A stretch of 41,791 bases of DNA, taken from assembly GCF_050874005.1 (NCBI RefSeq), contig NZ_JBNMJV010000026.1:1-41791 (forward strand), given 5' to 3'. The stretch comes from Huintestinicola sp050874005. GTDB lineage: Bacteria > Bacillota > Clostridia > Oscillospirales > Ruminococcaceae. The position numbers and the translations under genes are program-made. Numbering within the stretch: position 1 is the first letter of the stretch; every line of letters starts with the position of its first letter. Below, piece after piece: positions 1 through 7,301 of this stretch. Below the pieces are notes generated by a model that saw only the letters and a list, made by a program, of their open reading frames with translations, was not told the origin of the DNA and ran no database searches.

Positions 1-69
1 ATATTCTTTTACCGCTTTCAGCTTTAGTTCTGTTGAATACTTCTTGTTCTTATGACTTCTTCTTGGCAT
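1..69 (-). CDS. IS3-family transposase OrfA, N-terminal fragment (cut by window edge)
   Basis: The reverse strand opens with ATG at 69 and reads MPRRSHKNKKYSTELKLKAV before leaving the window. This basic N-terminus is typical of the helix-turn-helix OrfA protein of IS3-type insertion sequences, which binds the element ends. Only 23 residues are visible, so it cannot be said whether the element is intact. A long inverted repeat lies immediately upstream. The family call comes from recognising the N-terminus. Confidence 0.6.
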   Translation of the reverse strand, partial: MPRRSHKNKKYSTELKLKAVKEY

Positions 70-76
70 AAAATTA

Positions 77-130
77 CCCCCTTAGTGTAGTCTCGAAATT
101 TTTGTTTTTTCGAGTGTCTACTCTAAGGGG
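77..130. repeat. Long inverted repeat at the IS end
   Basis: The arms CCCCTTAGTGTAG and CTACTCTAAGGGG, with inner TCGAAA/TTTCGA pairing, form a near-perfect hairpin just upstream of the transposase start. It is probably the terminal or subterminal structure of the insertion sequence, and could shield the transposase from outside transcription. No target-site duplication can be tested because only one end is in the window. Confidence 0.5.
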
Positions 131-195
131 ATTATATCAAAATTCATCGGGCACTGCGCATTTTGTTGTTTGGGATAATGTGCGGGATAATAAAA

Positions 196-230
196 TAAAT
201 CCACGCAAATAACAAATTTGCGTGGATTTA
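196..230 (-). terminator. Terminator of the tRNA-Ser operon
   Basis: A 15-bp perfect inverted repeat (arms TAAATCCACGCAAAT and ATTTGCGTGGATTTA, 5-nt loop) is followed on the reverse strand by a T-rich tail. It sits just downstream of the tRNA-Ser(GCU) gene and fits an intrinsic terminator. Confidence 0.85.
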
Positions 231-232
231 TC

Positions 233-322
233 TGGCGCAGAAGGAGGGATTTGAACCCTCGCGCCGGTTTCCCGACCTACGCCCTTAGCAGGGGCGCCTC
301 GTCACCACTTGAGTACTTCTGC
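233..322 (-). tRNA. tRNA-Ser (anticodon GCU)
   Basis: A 90-nt class II tRNA with a long variable arm and an encoded CCA end. On the reverse strand the acceptor begins GCAGAAG and ends CTTCTGCGCCA. The anticodon stem CGCCC/GGGCG encloses the loop CTGCTAA, so the anticodon is GCT, reading AGC/AGU. The T arm is GAGGGTTCAAATCCCTC. It is the second gene of a two-tRNA leftward operon and is followed directly by the terminator. Confidence 0.95.
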
Positions 323-359
323 ATAATGGTAACAAATTTAAATATTATGTTGGTTATGT

Positions 360-448
<89 letters not shown>

Positions 449-477
449 GGATGACGATATTCATAAGCAACAAATTT

Positions 478-506
478 ATTCTATCATAAAATTTTGATTT
501 TGTCAA
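478..506 (-). promoter_or_regulatory. Sigma-A promoter of the tRNA-Ser pair
   Basis: On the reverse strand TTGACA is followed by a 17-nt spacer and TAGAAT, about 30 bp upstream of the tRNA-Ser(UGA) gene. It is a near-consensus housekeeping promoter, as expected for stable RNA. Confidence 0.85.
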
Positions 507-564
507 GCTTTTTTTTGAAAAAACAGAAATTATTTTTATGACGTTTTTTTATTGCGCTTCTGCC

Positions 565-593
565 TTGCAATTTGCGGAATGATGTGGTATAAT
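565..593 (+). promoter_or_regulatory. Extended -10 promoter of cca
   Basis: TTGCAA, a 17-nt spacer and TATAAT, with an upstream TGG that makes an extended -10. Transcription would start near 600, about 60 nt before the TTG start of the CCA-adding enzyme. Confidence 0.8.
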
Positions 594-660
594 ATAAATT
601 AGATAATTGTCCGCTTATGCGGTTTGTATTATATGAATTGGAATTGGATGTGAGCATACT

Positions 661-2016
661 TTGGATATCAGTATTCCCGTTAATGTGAAAGATGTCCTTG
701 AACGTCTGGAACAGGGCGGTTTCGAGGCATATATCGTGGGCGGCTGCGTCAGAGATTCTATTCTCGGTGTGAAGCCTAAGGATTATGATATTACCACAAA
801 TGCGCTCCCCGACGAGATCATTGCCTGTATGGACGGGCTGAGAGTTATTGAAACGGGGCTTAAACACGGTACTGTTACTGTAGTTAGCAATGGGGAAAAT
901 GTGGAGGTCACCACCTATCGGGTGGACGGTAAATACAGCGATCACCGACGTCCCGATTCGGTCAAGTTCGCTTCTTCTCTTGAGCAGGATCTTGCTCGCA
1001 GGGATTTTACCGTAAACGCTATGGCTTATTCCGATAAGACCGGGATCATTGACGTTTTCGGCGGACAGCAGGATCTGTTCAGCGGCAGGATAAGATGCGT
1101 GGGGGAGCCTGCGGTAAGATTTGAGGAGGACGCTCTGAGAATTATGAGGGCGCTTCGCTTTGCTTCAACTCTGGGCTTTCGCATTGACCCCCTGACTGCT
1201 TCGGCGGTTCACGAGAAAAAGCAGCTCCTAAAGGAAATTTCCGCCGAGAGGATAATGAGCGAGCTTACAGGCTTTGTTATGGGCTCGGCTCCCTGCGACC
1301 TTATGATAGAGTTTGACGATGTTTTCTGCACCATAATCCCCGAGTTTGCCAAGTGCATCGGCTTCGACCAGCGCAGCAGATATCACGTTTACGATGTATG
1401 GGAGCACACCGCTCACGCTCTGGAAAACTCCAAGGCTGACAAGGAAGTGCGGCTCGCCATATTCTTTCACGACATTGAAAAGCCCACAAGCTGCCGCATT
1501 GATGAGGAGGGTCACGGTCATTTCCCCGGACACGAAAAGCGAAGTGCTGAGACTGCCGAACGAATTATGCGCCGCCTGAAATTCGACAACGAGACCATTA
1601 AAAACACCTGCGAGCTTATAAAATATCACTACATCACTCCCGTTGACGACAAGAGAGTGGTCAAGCACCTTATATCCGCTATGGGTCTGGGAATGTTCGA
1701 CAAGCTGGCGGAGGTCATGAAGGGGGACAGCCGTGCAAAGCAGAGCTTCTGTCTTGAGAGGGTGAACACCCTTGACGCTATGAAATATCTTGCTCACGAG
1801 ATAGTAAGCAATGGCGAATGCTGCACCCTTCACGGACTTGCAGTACGTGGCAGCGACCTTGAGGAAATAGGCTTCGAGGGCAAAGAGATAGGCACCGCTC
1901 TTGACGAGCTTCTTGTGATGGTAATTGACGAAAAGATACCCAATGACAGGGAAATTCTTATCGAAACGGCGAGAGGGTTCGGTCAGAGAGGCAAAAAGAG
2001 AGTTTTTGAACTGTGA
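661..2016 (+). CDS. cca: CCA-adding enzyme (tRNA nucleotidyltransferase, HD-domain type)
   Basis: Adds or repairs the 3' CCA of tRNAs using CTP and ATP, in the cytosol. The 451-residue protein has the class II nucleotidyltransferase signature GGCVRD (residues 27-32), the catalytic metal-binding pair D41-x-D43, and the RRDFTVNAMAY motif about 80 residues later. A C-terminal HD phosphohydrolase domain carries FFHDIEKP. The start is TTG at 661; the only nearby upstream ATG runs straight into a stop. The ribosome site is weak (GATGTGAG). The gene is divergent from two tRNA-Ser genes that already encode CCA, so its role here is probably repair or service to CCA-less tRNAs. The family call is firm. 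Poly(A) polymerase I is a related alternative, but it is not expected in this lineage. Confidence 0.93.
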   Translation: MDISIPVNVKDVLERLEQGGFEAYIVGGCVRDSILGVKPKDYDITTNALPDEIIACMDGLRVIETGLKHGTVTVVSNGENVEVTTYRVDGKYSDHRRPDSVKFASSLEQDLARRDFTVNAMAYSDKTGIIDVFGGQQDLFSGRIRCVGEPAVRFEEDALRIMRALRFASTLGFRIDPLTASAVHEKKQLLKEISAERIMSELTGFVMGSAPCDLMIEFDDVFCTIIPEFAKCIGFDQRSRYHVYDVWEHTAHALENSKADKEVRLAIFFHDIEKPTSCRIDEEGHGHFPGHEKRSAETAERIMRRLKFDNETIKNTCELIKYHYITPVDDKRVVKHLISAMGLGMFDKLAEVMKGDSRAKQSFCLERVNTLDAMKYLAHEIVSNGECCTLHGLAVRGSDLEEIGFEGKEIGTALDELLVMVIDEKIPNDREILIETARGFGQRGKKRVFEL

Positions 2017-2055
2017 TATGTAAATATTTTCCGTTTTGCGGAATATAATAAAAAA

Positions 2056-2082
2056 ACAGGGGCGGATGATTTCCGCTCCTGT
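2056..2082 (-). terminator. Terminator between convergent cca and nrdR
   Basis: Arms ACAGGGGCGGA and TCCGCTCCTGT enclose a short loop. The reverse strand continues into seven T residues, so it is a good terminator for nrdR. The forward side has only a weak T tract, so it may also serve cca less efficiently. Confidence 0.8.
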
Positions 2083-2093
2083 CAGAACTATTT

Positions 2094-2552
2094 TTAAGTT
2101 TCGTCTCCGTTCTTTCTAAGCTCGGAGATTATGTCAAGAAAGCAGTCTACGTCGTTGAAGTCCTTATTTACCGAGGCAAAGCGGACGTATGCTACCTCAT
2201 CGAGCTTCTTAAGCTGCTCAAGCACCATATCGCTTATTTCACGTGTGGATATCTGGGTTATCATATTGTTGGCGCAGTAGGTCTCGATACTGTCGGCAAT
2301 GGCTATTATGGCAGAGCCCGGAACGGGGCGCTTCTTTACCGCAAAGGATAGCCCTCTGATAAGCTTGTTGCGGTCGAAGGGCTCATAGGTATTGTCCTTT
2401 TTATTTACCAGCAGGTCGGGTATCTCAATGCTCTCATAGGTGGTGAAGCGCTTGTCGCAGTTTGTACAGCGGCGTCTGCGCCGTTTCTTTCCGTCGATAA
2501 GACGGGAGTCGATGACCTTGGTATCTTCAAATCCGCAGTAGGGGCATTTCAT
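2094..2552 (-). CDS. nrdR: Transcriptional repressor NrdR
   Basis: An ATP/dATP-sensing repressor of ribonucleotide reductase genes. The 152-residue protein has an N-terminal zinc ribbon with C3, C6, C29 and C32 around an arginine-rich stretch, then an ATP-cone domain (about residues 49-139). The length is the family norm. An upstream ATG exists at 2672, but the start at 2552 gives the canonical MKCPYCGF N-terminus and has AAAGGCGG at the right distance. The gene is convergent with cca and divergent from the carboxypeptidase gene. No ribonucleotide reductase gene or obvious NrdR box is visible in this window. Confidence 0.96.
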   Translation of the reverse strand: MKCPYCGFEDTKVIDSRLIDGKKRRRRRCTNCDKRFTTYESIEIPDLLVNKKDNTYEPFDRNKLIRGLSFAVKKRPVPGSAIIAIADSIETYCANNMITQISTREISDMVLEQLKKLDEVAYVRFASVNKDFNDVDCFLDIISELRKNGDET

Positions 2553-2642
2553 AGGCAGACCGCCTTTCCAAATTCGTTGTTCAGCTTTATTATAACCTAT
2601 TTTTCCGCCGATGTCAAGCGGAGGACAGTTAATTTCAAAGGA

Positions 2643-3560
2643 ATGAAAACAGTGAAGAAGAAAAGAAAACAAAACGGCGTTAAGCTGTTTATCATATCTA
2701 CGGCTATCTTATTTACGGCGGTGTTTTTTATGTCAGGACCTGTTTCTAATAAGGACGATGAAAAAAACATCTCAAAGCCTGCCGAGTCTGAGACAAAGGT
2801 CTCCGAAAGTGCTGTTTCCGAGCCTTCGGAAACGGATATCACATCGGGTGAGGAAGGCGTTTCCGATACACTCACCGAGACCACCGAGGCTCCGAAAGAT
2901 CCTAAGCCCGATCCTACCGACGCAGATAACACCTGGGCGATGTTTCTTGTAAACTCCAAAAATCAGGTCCCTGCGGAGTATTGTGACGGTATTGAGACAG
3001 ACCTTGTTTACGAGAGCTGGCGTGAATATTATCTTGATTCCCGTGCGGCAGAGTATCTCAAGCAGATGATTAAGGCTGCCGAGGAGGACGATATACATCT
3101 CGTGGTTATGTCCGCATATCGTTCTGTGGAGTATCAGCAGAACAACTTCGACAAGAGTGTTCAGGACAGGATAGACAACAGGGGAATGACTTACGAAGAG
3201 GCTTATGCGGACACTCTCAAAGAGGTCCAGCTTCCCGGATACAGCGAGCATAATGCAGGCGTGGCGGCAGATATTATGTCCAACGAGGAAACAAGTATGG
3301 AGGACGACCGCTTCAAAGACACAAAGGCATATGCGTGGCTTCAGGAAAATGCGGCGGATTACGGCTTCATTCTCCGTTATCCTGAGGGCAAGGAGGATGT
3401 CACGGGAATAATCTATGAGCCTTGGCATTACCGCTTTGTGGGAGTTTACTATGCAAAGCTCCTTTCCGACAAGGGTGTTACTCTTGAGGAATATTTTGAG
3501 GAAATGAACTGGGTGGACGAGGACGGCAAGGCTGTTTATCATCTTCCCGAGCTTGGATAA
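2643..3560 (+). CDS. VanY-like D-alanyl-D-alanine carboxypeptidase (M15B), membrane anchored
   Basis: Predicted zinc D,D-carboxypeptidase that trims the terminal D-Ala of peptidoglycan stem peptides outside the membrane. A basic N-terminus and one hydrophobic segment (LFIISTAILFTAVFFMSG) form a signal anchor. A Ser/Thr/Glu/Pro-rich linker of about 75 residues follows, then the M15 domain with SAYRS, SEHNAGVAAD (metal-binding His and Asp) and EPWHYRFVG (catalytic Glu, third metal His). The ATG at 2643 directly abuts AAAGGA. An in-frame GTG at 2652 has that same site 9 nt upstream and may be the real start. It is chromosomal and unrelated in position to the van cluster at 27-33 kb. The next gene starts 26 bp downstream, so the two are probably cotranscribed. 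Confidence 0.88.
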   Translation: MKTVKKKRKQNGVKLFIISTAILFTAVFFMSGPVSNKDDEKNISKPAESETKVSESAVSEPSETDITSGEEGVSDTLTETTEAPKDPKPDPTDADNTWAMFLVNSKNQVPAEYCDGIETDLVYESWREYYLDSRAAEYLKQMIKAAEEDDIHLVVMSAYRSVEYQQNNFDKSVQDRIDNRGMTYEEAYADTLKEVQLPGYSEHNAGVAADIMSNEETSMEDDRFKDTKAYAWLQENAADYGFILRYPEGKEDVTGIIYEPWHYRFVGVYYAKLLSDKGVTLEEYFEEMNWVDEDGKAVYHLPELG

Positions 3561-3585
3561 TTTCTATTTGAAAGGAAGTTTTAAA

Positions 3586-5076
3586 ATGAACAAAATGATC
3601 AATATGCCCGAGATAAAGCTTGGTATTGCTGCTGTGAGCAGAAGCTGCTTCCCTAAAAGTCTTTCCGAGGGAAGATGTGATGAGGTTTGCAGGGAATGCG
3701 AAAAGAGGGGCATTGAGATTTTCCGCTGTCCTACCGTTTCCGAGAATGAAAAGGATATGCAGAAAGCCGTTTCAGAGCTTAAAGAGGCAGGGGTAAACGC
3801 TCTTGTGGTGTATCTGGGAAACTTCGGACCCGAGACAACAGAGACTTTGCTTGCAAAGAATTTCGGTCTGCCTGTGATGTTTGCCGCTGCTGCCGAGGAG
3901 AGCGGAAAGGACCTTATTGACGGCAGAGGAGATGCATTCTGCGGAATGCTCAATGCAAGCTATAACTTAGGTCTCAGAGGCGTTAAGGCGTACATACCCG
4001 AATATCCCGTAGGCACCCCCGATAAGGTCGCTGATATGATAGGGGAGTTTATCCCTGTTGCAAGGGCTATTCTCGGGCTTTCAAAGCTGAAGGTCATTTC
4101 CTTCGGCCCCCGTCCTCAGGATTTCCTTGCCTGCAACGCTCCTATTGCACGTCTTTACGATATGGGAGTGGAAATTGAAGAAAATTCCGAGCTTGACCTT
4201 TTTGCGGCATTCAATGCTCACGCAGGTGACAAGAGAATTGAAGGCGTTGTGGCGGATATGGTTTCCGAGCTGGGTGTGGGCAACAAAATGCCCGGTATCC
4301 TTCCCAAGCTTGCTCAGTATGAGCTTACTCTCCTTGACTGGGCGGAGGAGCACAAGGGCGAAAGGGAATATGTGGTATTTGCAAACAAGTGCTGGCCTTC
4401 CTTCCAGACACAGTTCGGCTTCGTTCCCTGCTATGTGAACAGCCGCCTTACGGGCAGAGGAATACCCGTTTCCTGCGAGGTGGATATATGGGGTGCTGTC
4501 AGCGAGTACATCGGTCAGTGCGTTTCCGACGACTGCGTTACTCTCCTTGATATCAACAACACCGTTCCCGAAGATATCTACAGCGAGGAGATAAAGGGCA
4601 GGTTCGATTACAGCCTGACAGATACATTTATGGGCTTCCATTGCGGAAATACTGCTTCGGGTAAGCTTTCCTCCTGCGAGATGAAGTTCCAGAGAATTAT
4701 GCGCAGAGACCTTGAGCCTGACAGAGAGCCTGATATCACAAGAGGCACTCTTGAGGGTGATATTGCTCCATCAAAGATAACCTTCTTCCGTCTCCAGTCC
4801 ACGGCAGACGCTGAGCTTGCGGCTTATGCGGCTGAGGGTGAGGTGCTTCCTGTGGCAACACGTTCCTTTGGTGCTATAGGTGTATTTGCCATCAAGGAAA
4901 TGGGCAGATTTTACCGCCACGTTCTAATTGAGGGACGTTTCCCTCATCACGGTGCTGTGGTTTTCTCCCACAAGGGCAAGGCGCTTTATAGTGTGTTCAG
5001 ATATCTGGGCGTTAAGAAAATTGGATTTAATCAGCCTGCGGGTATGCTTTATCCCACTGAAAATCCTTTTGCGTAA
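3586..5076 (+). CDS. L-fucose/L-arabinose isomerase-like family protein
   Basis: A 496-residue cytosolic protein resembling the fucose/arabinose isomerase superfamily. The N-terminal half has the Rossmann-like layout of that fold (VNALVVYLGNFGPETT, then VISFGPRPQDF), and the C-terminal half has sheet-rich segments such as GFHCGNT and HHGAVVFSHKGK. The true substrate is unknown. No sugar kinase, aldolase or sugar transporter lies nearby, so a sugar catabolic operon is not supported. The start at 3586 has AAAGGA 9 nt upstream; a longer in-frame start at 3553 would overlap the carboxypeptidase gene. Family recognition is moderately confident; the reaction is unassigned. Confidence 0.7.
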   Translation: MNKMINMPEIKLGIAAVSRSCFPKSLSEGRCDEVCRECEKRGIEIFRCPTVSENEKDMQKAVSELKEAGVNALVVYLGNFGPETTETLLAKNFGLPVMFAAAAEESGKDLIDGRGDAFCGMLNASYNLGLRGVKAYIPEYPVGTPDKVADMIGEFIPVARAILGLSKLKVISFGPRPQDFLACNAPIARLYDMGVEIEENSELDLFAAFNAHAGDKRIEGVVADMVSELGVGNKMPGILPKLAQYELTLLDWAEEHKGEREYVVFANKCWPSFQTQFGFVPCYVNSRLTGRGIPVSCEVDIWGAVSEYIGQCVSDDCVTLLDINNTVPEDIYSEEIKGRFDYSLTDTFMGFHCGNTASGKLSSCEMKFQRIMRRDLEPDREPDITRGTLEGDIAPSKITFFRLQSTADAELAAYAAEGEVLPVATRSFGAIGVFAIKEMGRFYRHVLIEGRFPHHGAVVFSHKGKALYSVFRYLGVKKIGFNQPAGMLYPTENPFA

Positions 5077-5100
5077 TATATGTGTTAAGGTGATTTTAAT

Positions 5101-5241
5101 ATGAAAAAGTTTTTAGGTGTTCTTTTTTCCGTTTTCGGATTTGTTTTAAATGCTATTGTTCTCTGCGGTCTGATGATCGTGGGCATTGATCTTGTTAACC
5201 GACATTCTGAGGAGAAAAAGGCTCGCTCGGGGGAAAAGTGA
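5101..5241 (+). CDS. Small single-pass membrane protein (46 aa)
   Basis: A 46-codon frame with AAGGTGA about 8 nt before its ATG. It encodes MKKFLGVLFSVFGF followed by a continuous hydrophobic helix to about residue 31, then a charged tail rich in Glu, Lys and Arg. It sits between the isomerase-like gene and maf on the same strand with short gaps, so it is probably part of that operon. No family is recognised. The good ribosome site and clean helix argue for a real microprotein. Confidence 0.55.
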   Translation: MKKFLGVLFSVFGFVLNAIVLCGLMIVGIDLVNRHSEEKKARSGEK

Positions 5242-5279
5242 AATATTCTCTGTTTATAAGTTAAAGGAGATTTAAATTT

Positions 5280-5840
5280 ATGGTAATTCTTGCTTCGGCT
5301 TCTCCCAGACGTCAGGAGCTTTTAAAGCTTGTTGTAAAGGAATTTTCCGTATGTCCTGCCGATGTGGACGAGACTTTGCCCGAGGGAATTTCAGCAGAAA
5401 ATGCCGCCGAATTTCTTGCGGTGAAAAAAGCAAGGGCGGTTGCGGACAGCCCCGAGCATATGTACGACTCTGTTATCGGCTGTGATACGGTGGTGATACT
5501 TGACGGCGAAATTATGGGCAAGCCCCGTGATATAAACTGTGCTCGTGAAATGCTTACAAAGCTTTCGGGTCGGGTGCATAAGGTCATTACGGGGGTATGC
5601 ATATGCAGCAGAGGAAAGCAGCAGAGCTTTTCCGAGGTCACCGAGGTGGAGTTTTATCCTCTTACCGATAATGAGATAGAGGATTACATCATAACGGGCG
5701 ACCCTATGGACAAGGCAGGCGCTTACGGCATTCAGTCAGAGGGCTGTATGCTTGTCAAGGGCATTAAGGGCGACTTTTTTAATGTTGTGGGACTCCCTGT
5801 GTCAAGACTCAAGAGAGAGCTTGAGAAAATGGTGCTGTAA
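5280..5840 (+). CDS. maf: Maf-family nucleoside triphosphate pyrophosphatase
   Basis: Hydrolyses non-canonical or excess nucleotides (dTTP/UTP type in the YhdE branch) to monophosphate and pyrophosphate, acting as house-cleaning and linked to septation. The 186-residue protein begins MVILASASPRRQELL, the nucleotide-binding Maf motif, followed by DVDE, GCDTVV and GKPRD and the SGRVHKVITG segment. Length and motifs match the family. AAAGGAG lies 9-10 nt before the ATG. A strong bidirectional terminator follows at once. Confidence 0.93.
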   Translation: MVILASASPRRQELLKLVVKEFSVCPADVDETLPEGISAENAAEFLAVKKARAVADSPEHMYDSVIGCDTVVILDGEIMGKPRDINCAREMLTKLSGRVHKVITGVCICSRGKQQSFSEVTEVEFYPLTDNEIEDYIITGDPMDKAGAYGIQSEGCMLVKGIKGDFFNVVGLPVSRLKRELEKMVL

Positions 5841-5841
5841 T

Positions 5842-5890
5842 AAAAATGCAAGTCTGTCTCCGTGGGTCACAGGGACAGACTTGCATTTTT
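5842..5890. terminator. Bidirectional terminator between maf and spoIIR
   Basis: A 17-bp perfect stem (arms AAAAATGCAAGTCTGTC and GACAGACTTGCATTTTT) with a 15-nt loop, flanked by A and T runs. It can terminate transcription in both directions between these convergent genes. Confidence 0.9.
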
Positions 5891-6531
5891 TATTCGGCGG
5901 TTTCCTCATTGTTAAACAGCTTTTCGATAAGCTCAGCAATATAAAGCCTTGCTTCATAATCGGATTCCTCGGAGAGCATAAGGATATCCTCCTCGGTAAG
6001 TTCACCGCCGTATTTTTCCATTATTTCCTCGTCTGTGAGGGCGGCTCCTGCACAGGGAACGCAGAGGGGCGGATACATCACGCACCACCAGTTATGTCCC
6101 TCGCCGCTGCCGATGGTCACACGCAGGGCGGTGTAATTCCCGGCGGGAACGGCAAAATCATTGTAGATACGTCTGTCAAAGGCCATTTCACGAAGTTCGC
6201 AGGTGACGGTATCTTCCGAGCCGTTGGCGGCAAGGGTATTGTCGGCTATTTCTTTTATCCTGTCAAGCTGCTCCGAAAGTGCCTGTTCCGCTTCTTCTGA
6301 GGTGGAGTATGGCTCAAAAAGCTCATCGGAGGAGGCAAGTATGGCATCACGGACAAGCAGCTTTAAGCGCTGATCTTCTTCGCTGTCCGAGTCTGCAAGA
6401 ATGTGCAGGCGGATAAGGCTGTTTTCAAGGCTTTTTTCCGTTTGGGCGGCTGAATATATTCCCGTTACAAGCAGGGAAAATGCCATTGCGGCGGCGATGA
6501 GAGTTGTATCGGATATGTATCTTTTTTTCAT
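5890..6531 (-). CDS. spoIIR: Stage II sporulation protein R (SpoIIR)
   Basis: In sporulating Bacillota this forespore-secreted signalling protein activates SpoIIGA, leading to pro-sigma-E processing in the mother cell. The 213-residue protein has a short basic N-terminus and a hydrophobic export segment (IAAAMAFSLLVTGIYSA). It then has the family hallmarks LIRLHILADSDSEEDQRLKL, VPAGNYTALRV and IGSGEGHNWWCVMYPPLC. The start at 6531 (MKKRYIS) has AAAGGAAC about 11 nt upstream; a further ATG at 6576 lacks a site. Its presence indicates an organism with, or recently derived from, the endospore programme. Confidence 0.93.
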   Translation of the reverse strand: MKKRYISDTTLIAAAMAFSLLVTGIYSAAQTEKSLENSLIRLHILADSDSEEDQRLKLLVRDAILASSDELFEPYSTSEEAEQALSEQLDRIKEIADNTLAANGSEDTVTCELREMAFDRRIYNDFAVPAGNYTALRVTIGSGEGHNWWCVMYPPLCVPCAGAALTDEEIMEKYGGELTEEDILMLSEESDYEARLYIAELIEKLFNNEETAE

Positions 6532-6615
6532 AGGGATAAGTTCCTTTCGTTTTTTATTTATCCCTATTATTGGCAAATCTTCGGCGGTTAATCGGATCTT
6601 TGAAAATTTTTGTTT

Positions 6616-6643
6616 TTAATATGACATACAGCTGTCATATTAA
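6616..6643. promoter_or_regulatory. Perfect 11-bp dyad, possible operator
   Basis: The arms TTAATATGACA and TGTCATATTAA are separated by 6 nt, in the gap between divergent spoIIR and the acetyltransferase gene. A terminator is not needed between divergent genes. The dyad overlaps the -35 position for a TATTAT element at 6650-6655, so an operator for a dimeric regulator is the most likely reading. The regulator is unknown. Confidence 0.5.
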
Positions 6644-6697
6644 AGGTGCTATTATTATTTCAGACACCGAAATTCATAATTAAAGTGAGGTAAGAGT

Positions 6698-7258
6698 ATG
6701 AACGTTTATGAAAAATGCCCTGTGCTTGAAAATGAAAATTTCCTTCTGAGATTTGTGGAAGAAAACGATGCACAGGATTTGCTGTCTGTTTATTCCGATG
6801 AAAAGGCGATCCCGCTCTTTAACAGCGACAATTGTGATGGCGATGATTTTCATTACACCACTGCGGAGCAAATGAAAAAGGCTGTTGATTTCTGGTTTTA
6901 TTCATACAGAGAAAAGTTTTTTGTGCGCTGGTCGGTGGTTGACAAAAAAACGGGTACTGTGGTGGGAACTATTGAACTTTTTAACCGCAGAGCAGATGAC
7001 CATTTCAATAACTGCGGTCTGCTCAGGCTCGACCTGCGGAGCGAATATGAAAAGGCGGATATTATTTCGGATATTCTCGGGATAATCATTCCGCCTGCGT
7101 ATGAGCTGTTTGAATGTGATATGATCGCATCAAAGGCAATTCCCGCCGCAAATGAGAGGATAGCCGCATTTGAGCGGTACGGATTTGCGCACACCGATGA
7201 AAAGCTTATCGGTCACGACGGGACGGCATACGGTGATTATTTTATACTGAGTAAATAA
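6698..7258 (+). CDS. GNAT-family N-acetyltransferase
   Basis: A 186-residue RimJ/RimL-type acetyltransferase that would move an acetyl group from acetyl-CoA to an amine; the acceptor is unknown. It shows the usual layout: ENENFLLRFVEENDAQDLLSVY at the N-terminus, a VVGTIELFNR beta strand, and a late AIPAANERIAAFERYGF segment that matches the CoA-proximal helix and the 'neighbour' Asn/Phe region. GTGAGGT precedes the ATG. The gene stands alone between a dyad and a terminator. Confidence 0.8.
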   Translation: MNVYEKCPVLENENFLLRFVEENDAQDLLSVYSDEKAIPLFNSDNCDGDDFHYTTAEQMKKAVDFWFYSYREKFFVRWSVVDKKTGTVVGTIELFNRRADDHFNNCGLLRLDLRSEYEKADIISDILGIIIPPAYELFECDMIASKAIPAANERIAAFERYGFAHTDEKLIGHDGTAYGDYFILSK

Positions 7259-7259
7259 C

Positions 7260-7295
7260 AAATGCCTCGGGAAGAAGCCTTTTCCCGGGGCATTT
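7260..7295. terminator. Bidirectional terminator between GNAT gene and dapL
   Basis: Arms AAATGCCTCGGGAA and TTCCCGGGGCATTT with a short loop, located between convergent genes. The flanking A/T-rich stretches allow function on both strands, though the T runs are short. Confidence 0.7.
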
Positions 7296-7301
7296 ATCAT
7301 C

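Noticed and set aside
484..945. Reverse-strand open frame of 153 codons across the cca start
   Set aside because: It lies antisense to the well-supported cca gene and its promoter, has no recognisable domain, and reads like shadow sequence.
2772..3542. Reverse-strand open frame of 256 codons
   Set aside because: It is the antisense shadow of the VanY-like gene, whose zinc motifs are clear on the forward strand.
2643..3560. Assigning the chromosomal carboxypeptidase as the vanY of the resistance cluster
   Set aside because: It is more than 24 kb from the van genes, outside the mobile element and next to unrelated genes; such M15 enzymes are common housekeeping genes in Clostridia.
5752..6300. 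Forward open frame of 182 codons
   Set aside because: It spans the maf end, a terminator and the antisense of spoIIR; no ribosome site and no family features.
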